A DNA stretch of 33,416 nucleotides from Candidatus Absconditabacteria bacterium (GTDB taxonomy: Bacteria; Patescibacteriota; Gracilibacteria; Absconditabacterales; Absconditicoccaceae): NCBI GenBank assembly GCA_028685875.1, contig JAQUDD010000009.1:1-33416 (forward strand), in the 5' to 3' direction. Below are positions 29,498 through 33,416 of the stretch, piece after piece (positions within the stretch are counted from its first letter, which is position 1; each line of letters begins with the position of its first letter). Position numbers and translations under genes: made by a program. The notes beneath the pieces are model-generated. The model was not told the DNA's origin, ran no database searches, and saw only the letters and a program-made list of their open reading frames with translations.

Positions 29498-30142
29498 TTA
29501 TTTTGGTTGATAAATTCTTTCTTGAAATTTGATAAGGGGGTTTATAATCCACTTTTTTAATCTTTTTAAGATAGGTTCTTGAGCAAGCAATAACGGTACA
29601 AAGATTCCGATAGTAAATCCTCCCAAGATATCTGTAGGTCGGTGAACAATGGTTATTACTCTACATATTCCCATAATGATGGCGATGAAGATGAGGAAAT
29701 AGGAAAATCAGATGAGATATTTATTTTTTGTTTTATGTCCTCGTATCATGGTTGCGATAGCGACAGACATAGACACGGCTGCATGATCAGAGGGAAAAGA
29801 ACTTGGGGGCAGGAATTGATGAAGAATGGTTTCTTCCAGTTCTACTCCACTTAGGAGATTAATTGGTCTTTCTTTTACGAAAAAAGTCTGAGTGAGAATA
29901 TTGATGAGAACACTGAATATTGCTGAAAATAGAATAAAGAGTCATCCTTGTTTTTCTTCAAGATTCTTTTTTATCATCCCATGGAGATAGAGAGTGATGA
30001 GAAAGATAGGATAGATAAACACAAAAATATCTGCTCCGATAGGTGCTCGCTGCTCTACTCGTGGATATTTGTTTTGAAGTTCTATGGCACTATCAATAAT
30101 TTTTTGTCCAAACTTTGGTTCTATCATCTGAATTTTTGCCAT
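29498..30142 (-). CDS. PAP2-superfamily membrane phosphatase
   Basis: 214 aa, five or so membrane segments. Three PAP2 motifs: KERPINL (KxxxxxxRP), SSFPSDHAAVS (PSxH, with Asp where Gly is usual) and CRVITIVHRPTDILGG (SRxxxxxHxxxD pattern with Cys in the first position). The family removes phosphates from lipid carriers such as undecaprenyl pyrophosphate or phosphatidate. Two UGA. It starts 24 bases after nth and ends 6 bases before ung. The substrate cannot be decided. Confidence 0.85.
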
Positions 30143-30166
30143 AATTTTTGTGTATAATATAATTGT

Positions 30167-30904
30167 TTATTTTTTATTATTTTTGTTTGTTTTTTCAAGT
30201 TGCTTTTCTTTGTAGTATTTGCAAAGGTGTTGTAGTTTGCATGTCTCGCAAAGGGGTCTTTGTGCTTTGCAATGGTATCTTCAAAACAATACCATTATAT
30301 GATTTGCATCTGTTCTATATTCTTTGGGAATCTTTTTGTCTATTAGTTTGGAAGTCTCAGTTGGATTTTCTGTTTGTACCATTCATAATCTATTCGCAAC
30401 TCTTTGAACATGAGTATCCACAGCGACAACAGGTTTATTGAAGAGTGTAGCTTCAATAACTTTTGCTGTCTTTTCTCCGACTCATGCAAGTTTTACTAAT
30501 TGTTCTCTTTGTTCAGGTATATAGTATCCATACTTATTGTATATTGTTTGTTCTTTTTCGCTTAGGTTCCTTATTTCTTTTTCGCTTAGGTTCCTTATTT
30601 CTTTTGTTAAATCTAGGAGCTGTTTGGACATAATGTATATATGTTTTGCTTTAGCTCTGAAGTAGTTAATAGACTTTATTTCTTCTTCTATTTTGTTTTG
30701 TCAAAGTTTAATAGCATTCTTTGGCTCTTTTACGTGTTTGAAAAAATGTTGAGTAATTTTGTTTACTTGCTTGTCTGTTGCCTGAGCTGAGAGCATTACT
30801 GCAACTAAGAGTTGATAAGGGGTATTATATTTTAGCTCTGTTTTGGGTTCTGGATAGAGTTCTAGAAAGTAGTTGAAGATTTCTCTGTAATCAGCTTTTT
30901 TCAT
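30167..30904 (-). CDS. nth: Endonuclease III
   Basis: 245 aa, slightly long. Base-excision repair of oxidised pyrimidines, glycosylase plus AP lyase. LLVAVMLSAQATDKQVN, HhH LVKLAGVGEKTAKV with the catalytic Lys, VDTHVQRVANRLG with the catalytic Asp, and the C-terminal 4Fe-4S ligands C-x6-C-x2-C-x5-C (HCKAQRPLCETCKLQHLC). Four UGA: before QNK, at LAGVG, at RLG and at LFG. It has an internal 8-aa tandem repeat. Starts at ATG 30904; a longer in-frame start at 30958 would run into the terminator and is rejected. Confidence 0.94.
30557..30604. repeat. 24-bp tandem duplication inside nth
   Basis: Two identical copies (30557-30580 and 30581-30604) encode a repeated EIRNLSEK octapeptide in nth, in frame. 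It lies between the DNA-binding helices and the HhH motif and explains part of the extra length. Confidence 0.85.
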
Positions 30905-30942
30905 GTTATGTATTTGAGTAAAGTTAGTTAATTGTATAAAAG

Positions 30943-30964
30943 AAAAAAAAGAACTCAAGTTCTT
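30943..30964 (-). terminator. Terminator after tRNA-Trp
   Basis: On the minus strand AAGAAC (30964-30959), loop TTGA, GTTCTT (30954-30949), then T-run. It ends the rnpB-tRNA-Trp transcript 12 bases after the tRNA. Confidence 0.7.
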
Positions 30965-30975
30965 CTTTGATACTT

Positions 30976-31047
30976 CAGGACCTGAGGGACTCGAACCCCC
31001 GACGCGCGGCTTTGGAGACCACCGCTCTACCTCTGAGCTAAGGTCCT
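30976..31047 (-). tRNA. tRNA-Trp (anticodon CCA)
   Basis: Full cloverleaf: acceptor AGGACCT/AGGTCCT, D stem GCTC/GAGC, anticodon stem GTGGT/GCCGC with loop CTCCAAA, T stem GGGGG/CCCTC with loop TTCGAGT, discriminator G as for Trp. CCA is not encoded. The CCA anticodon reads only UGG, consistent with UGA not being Trp in this organism. It follows rnpB by 5 bases on the same strand. Confidence 0.97.
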
Positions 31048-31052
31048 ATTTT

Positions 31053-31406
31053 CTCACCAAACAATAAGCCTGATTTTGTGTTTCAAGTACGATGTGTCTA
31101 GAAAAGCGTATAGCTTTTATCTTGCACTGCCCTCGCTGTATAGCGAGAATAAGCTTGCATCAGGAAGTGGTTTACCCCTCGTACTAGCATCACTAGTACT
31201 GAGTAGAAGTAAGCATTGCTGCTATCTTCACGTTGCATCTTTCATCTCTAAGGACAAGGCAAGCCTTTTCCCTACAGACTAGTTTTCGTTTCTGTGGCAC
31301 TTTCATTTGGGTGAGAGCCGTCCAGCATTCGTGAAATGCCTCCTTTTTTCTGGTGTCAGGACTTTCCTCTCCGCAGTTTATGCGAAGTTGTACTTTGTTT
31401 GGCGAG
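31053..31406 (-). ncRNA. rnpB: RNase P RNA
   Basis: About 354 bases. Conserved regions: GAGGAAAGTCC (31369-31359, CR I), GGGGTAAACC near 31175-31166 (CR IV), and ACACAAAATCAGGCTTAT near the 3' end (CR V, ACAnAA...GGCTTA). P1 is CTCGCCAAACAA (31406-31395) with TTGTTTGGTGAG (31064-31053), a 12-bp helix with one G-U, which sets both ends. It processes the 5' ends of tRNAs. The next gene in the transcript is tRNA-Trp, so it can free its own 3' end. Confidence 0.95.
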
Positions 31407-31410
31407 CTAG

Positions 31411-31438
31411 ACTATACTAAAAGAATTCTGAATTTCAA
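31411..31438 (-). promoter_or_regulatory. Promoter of rnpB
   Basis: On the minus strand TTGAAA (31438-31433), 16-base spacer, TATAGT (31416-31411). The start site falls at or next to P1. The -10 and following bases (TATAGTCTAGC) are identical to those of the truncated fusA. Confidence 0.7.
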
Positions 31439-31464
31439 TCACTTTTTCTTTGTCTTGTTGTTTC

Positions 31465-32589
31465 TTATCTTAGGATAATTATTTTTCTTGCTACTTTGTG
31501 TTGTTCTCTTTTGTAAGGTTCTTCAATACTTTCTATTTTTCGTCCGAGTTTCTCAGTTAGTGTTGTAATATGTTCCTCTATACTATTTTCATGCCCTATA
31601 TAGATAGGGATTGTGAAGACCATAGGTGGTCTTTTTTCTCCAAAGAAATTAGTAATGGTTTGGATAAATTGGAGGTAGAGATTCTTTACTCGTCTTTGGT
31701 ATTCTATCACTTCTTCCGCTGTGGTGGTTTGTTTTATCACTGGACCAAGTCGTCCTTCAGTAACGATTACGGTTTCATGACTAAGGAGGTCTGCGAAATT
31801 GTTTGGATCTAAGGGTTTTGAAATATCTTGTTCGTAGAATTTAAAGAGTTTATCTTGATAATATCTACTTTCTTCTCGCCAGGATTGGTTCTTGAGTGCA
31901 AGGTTAAGTTTTATATCAGATCCGATGAAATTATATCCGAAGTAATTTGCTAAGAACCCTGTTGTTCCTGTTCAGCAAAAGGGATCAAAAATTAGGGTTT
32001 TTTCTTGGTTTTTAGTGAATGATAATGCAATGTTGATGAGAGAGTGGGTAAGCTTTGCTGGCATCATTCCTAGTTGCATACTACGACCGGGTTTTTCGAA
32101 ATCTATCACTTCGTAGAGTTTTATATTTTGGTATCCAAGCACTACTCCGTATTCTACTACAGCCCCCCTCCCCTTCGGGGTATCCCCCTTCGCAGGGGGA
32201 ATCTTAACGAGTTCTATTCCTTTCTTTTTTACATCAAGGTCGGTATGCAGGATATCGACTTGTTTGAACCTCTTCATCCCGTACTTTTTCTTGAAATTGA
32301 TTCCCATTACTTTGTCAGCGATTCAGAGGATTTTTGGTTTTTTGTTAAGTAGATTGCCACGGCTCACTTCGTTCCCCTCGCAATGACGAGCAGTTAGGAT
32401 GTTCTCTATTTCTTCAAAGGGCAAAACTTCTCATCGTTTGATGAGGCTTGCGATGTTGGTAAGTTTGTCCGCTTCGTTGGTATCGAAAGTGATGAGATGA
32501 TCCGAAATCTGTTTGAGATTTTTGGGGTGTACTTGGTGAAGCTCTTTGAGTGTTATTTCGGGATGGTTTCCGATAATGGCGAAGTACAT
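31465..32589 (-). CDS. Trm11-like RNA/DNA methyltransferase with repeat insertions
   Basis: 374 aa. Trm11/THUMP-type start (MYFAIIGNHPEITLKELH), then HSLINIALSF, the SAM site LIFDPFCGTGTTGFLANYFGYNFIGSDI (the Gly of FCGTG is UGA), and VIVTEGRLGPV at the place of the catalytic NPPY-like motif. Members modify guanine in tRNA. Three UGA. Two blocks look inserted: ARHCEGNEVSRGNLL and PPAKGDTPKGRG, coming from palindromic repeats at 32351-32388 and 32170-32199; the frame stays open through both. Stop is 26 bases ahead of the rnpB -35 box. Substrate assignment is only by family. Confidence 0.8.
32170..32199. repeat. GC-rich double hairpin inside the methyltransferase gene
   Basis: CCCCTTCGGGG (32170-32180) and CCCCCTTCGCAGGGGG (32184-32199) in a row. 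Very GC-rich in an AT-rich gene. Encodes the PPAKGDTPKG stretch in frame. Typical of a dispersed palindromic element. Confidence 0.75.
32351..32388. repeat. GCAAT-type palindromic element inside the methyltransferase gene
   Basis: Arms ATTGC and GCAAT close a core with CTCACTTCG. On the minus strand it reads as CGTCATTGCGAGGGGAACG, the form of the widespread CGTCATTGCGAG...GCAATC dispersed repeat that often produces RHCEExSNEVS-like peptides. Here it gives ARHCEGNEVSRGNLL in frame. Confidence 0.75.
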
Positions 32590-32697
32590 AGAAAAAGAGG
32601 AAAATGTAAATAGAAAAAAAGATAAACAGAAATCTTTGTGTTTGTTTGATTATAAGGATTTGGGTAGGGATAAGCAAGCAAGAAACAGTCAAGCAAG

Positions 32698-32720
32698 AAA
32701 AAAACCTGATTTCTATCAGG
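32698..32720 (-). terminator. Terminator after truncated fusA
   Basis: On the minus strand CCTGA (32720-32716), loop TAGAAA, TCAGG (32709-32705), then T7. It follows the stop of the fusA fragment by about 10 bases. Confidence 0.8.
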
Positions 32721-32730
32721 CTTAATTCTT

Positions 32731-32961
32731 TTATGTTCATAAATAAGGGGATCTACGCATTATTCCATTTTCGTCGTTATTAAGTGCCTTTTGTGCTCTC
32801 TCCGCTAAAATATTCAGACTTTCTCCATCGTGAGTTTCTCCGATTTTGTGTAAACGTCCAGTATAGAAAAGAATTCTTTCTGTCGTTGTGGTTTTTCCGG
32901 CATCGATGTGGGCCATGATACCAATGTTTCTTACCTTTTCTAAAGGTGTAATGTCTGCCAT
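32731..32961 (-). pseudogene. fusA: Truncated elongation factor G (N-terminal 48 residues)
   Basis: 76 aa with one UGA just before the stop. Residues 1-48 match [23 protein letters not shown] (P-loop), [21 protein letters not shown]. After HDGES the EF-G sequence (normally MDWM.QE.ERGITI) is lost and an unrelated [14 protein letters not shown] tail follows. The rest of the G domain and domains II-V are absent. It has a near-consensus promoter and a clean terminator, so it is probably transcribed. The full fusA must be elsewhere. Most likely a duplicated 5' end; a functional micro-protein is not excluded. Confidence 0.85.
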
Positions 32962-32998
32962 ATTCTTGATAGCTAAAATAATAAAAATTAACTGCTAG

Positions 32999-33026
32999 AC
33001 TATAGGAATGTGGATTTTATTTTCAA
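32999..33026 (-). promoter_or_regulatory. Promoter of the fusA fragment
   Basis: On the minus strand TTGAAA (33026-33021), 16-base spacer, TATAGT (33004-32999), then CTAGC; same -10 region as rnpB. Confidence 0.65.
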
Positions 33027-33112
33027 GAAGAAATGATTGGGGATAGGATTACAGAAGATTAGTGAGAATTACAAAAGATTTATGGGTAAAGAGTGAAAAA
33101 GTCTGACTTTTT

Positions 33113-33141
33113 TTGACTTTGGGAAATTTTGGGTATATAAT
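33113..33141 (+). promoter_or_regulatory. Promoter of the last gene
   Basis: TTGACT (33113-33118), 17-base spacer, TATAAT (33136-33141). Predicted start near 33148, 25 bases before ATG 33173. Confidence 0.8.
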
Positions 33142-33172
33142 AGAGGTGATTTATTATTTTACCTTTTATAGT

Positions 33173-33416
33173 ATGGTAGAAACACAAAATAAAGAGGTTA
33201 AAGTGCAAAACAATTCTCGGGAGGTAGACTGGGTTTTGCAGCAAGTTAATGAAGAACTCATCAAGCTTGATGAAGGCATTAAGGCTACACATAAAGAAAA
33301 TTCATCATGAAAAATAACAATACCTGCTAGTATTATTTGAATAGCGAAAGAAAATATTAAAAGTGGTGGTGTAATAGACAATATTTTACAAAAAAATATT
33401 GGTTCAGATGCTGAAA
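33173..33416 (+). CDS. Unknown protein, 5' part only
   Basis: At least 81 residues before the window ends. The N-terminus is charged and soluble (MVETQNKEVKVQNNSREVDW), then a helical segment (VLQQVNEELIKLDEGIKATHKENSS). Two UGA are read as Gly (SSGKITIPASIIG). No family recognised from this part. A good promoter supports the gene. ATG 33173 chosen because an upstream ATG-less extension lies inside the promoter. Confidence 0.6.

Noticed and set aside
31076-31282. Open frame on the plus strand across rnpB
   Set aside because: It lies antisense to RNase P RNA, and its codons simply reflect the RNA structure.

Overview
The window reads as chromosomal DNA of a Patescibacteria/CPR bacterium of the Absconditabacteria (SR1) - Gracilibacteria group, where UGA means glycine (translation table 25). 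The base for this is direct. Almost every recognisable gene is cut by in-frame TGA exactly where its family has a conserved Gly (for example DPFC-G-TGT, GN-G-GSI in acetate kinase, IS-G-ALM in DnaB, GV-G-GS in HisRS, and the LKQH-G-IS tail of uracil-DNA glycosylase). The DNA is AT-rich, and the only tRNA here is tRNA-Trp(CCA), so UGA is not needed for Trp. All coordinates below use this code; read with the standard code the same genes look broken.

Layout. 1-590: non-coding, with several small inverted repeats. 591-8359: a tightly packed plus-strand defence operon made of a Cas4/RecB-like PD-(D/E)XK nuclease with Fe-S cysteines, a type III Mod methyltransferase, a KTSC-domain protein, an OLD-like ATPase/TOPRIM nuclease and a type III Res helicase-nuclease. 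8360-8801: a second non-coding border that shares a 15-nt direct repeat and a 12-nt inverted match with the left border. 8865-10470: a membrane-anchored Mrr-like nuclease with a near-consensus promoter, a small membrane/coiled-coil protein, and the 3' part of a UvrD/HelD-type helicase with zinc ribbons. Together 1-10470 looks like an acquired or remodelled defence island.

10534-24623 is mostly housekeeping: acetate kinase, HisRS, UDP-glucose 4-epimerase, SmpB, YsxC GTPase, a structured-RNA/small-ORF interval, DnaB, a sugar-nucleotidyltransferase, a SemiSWEET-like membrane protein behind an attenuator-like leader, and a minus-strand run ftsH - ricT - TPR protein - degenerate M20 peptidase homologue. 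24817-33416 carries RecG, a ParB-fold protein, an unknown protein, the minus-strand group nth - PAP2 phosphatase - ung, tRNA-Trp, RNase P RNA (rnpB), a Trm11-like methyltransferase that carries two palindromic repeat insertions in frame, a truncated fusA with its own promoter and terminator, and the start of an unknown gene.

How it fits together: the first 10 kb is an anti-phage module. The rest is core replication, repair and proteolysis (DnaB, RecG, Ung, Nth, FtsH), translation and ribosome rescue (HisRS, SmpB, YsxC, rnpB, tRNA-Trp), and limited sugar and acetate metabolism, consistent with a small host-dependent genome. The most notable signals are the five-gene type III/OLD/Cas4-like operon, its heavy UGA use compared with core genes, the rnpB-tRNA-Trp tandem with a 5-nt gap, the switch-like leader at 18833-18931, and the structured transcript at 15.7-16.0 kb.
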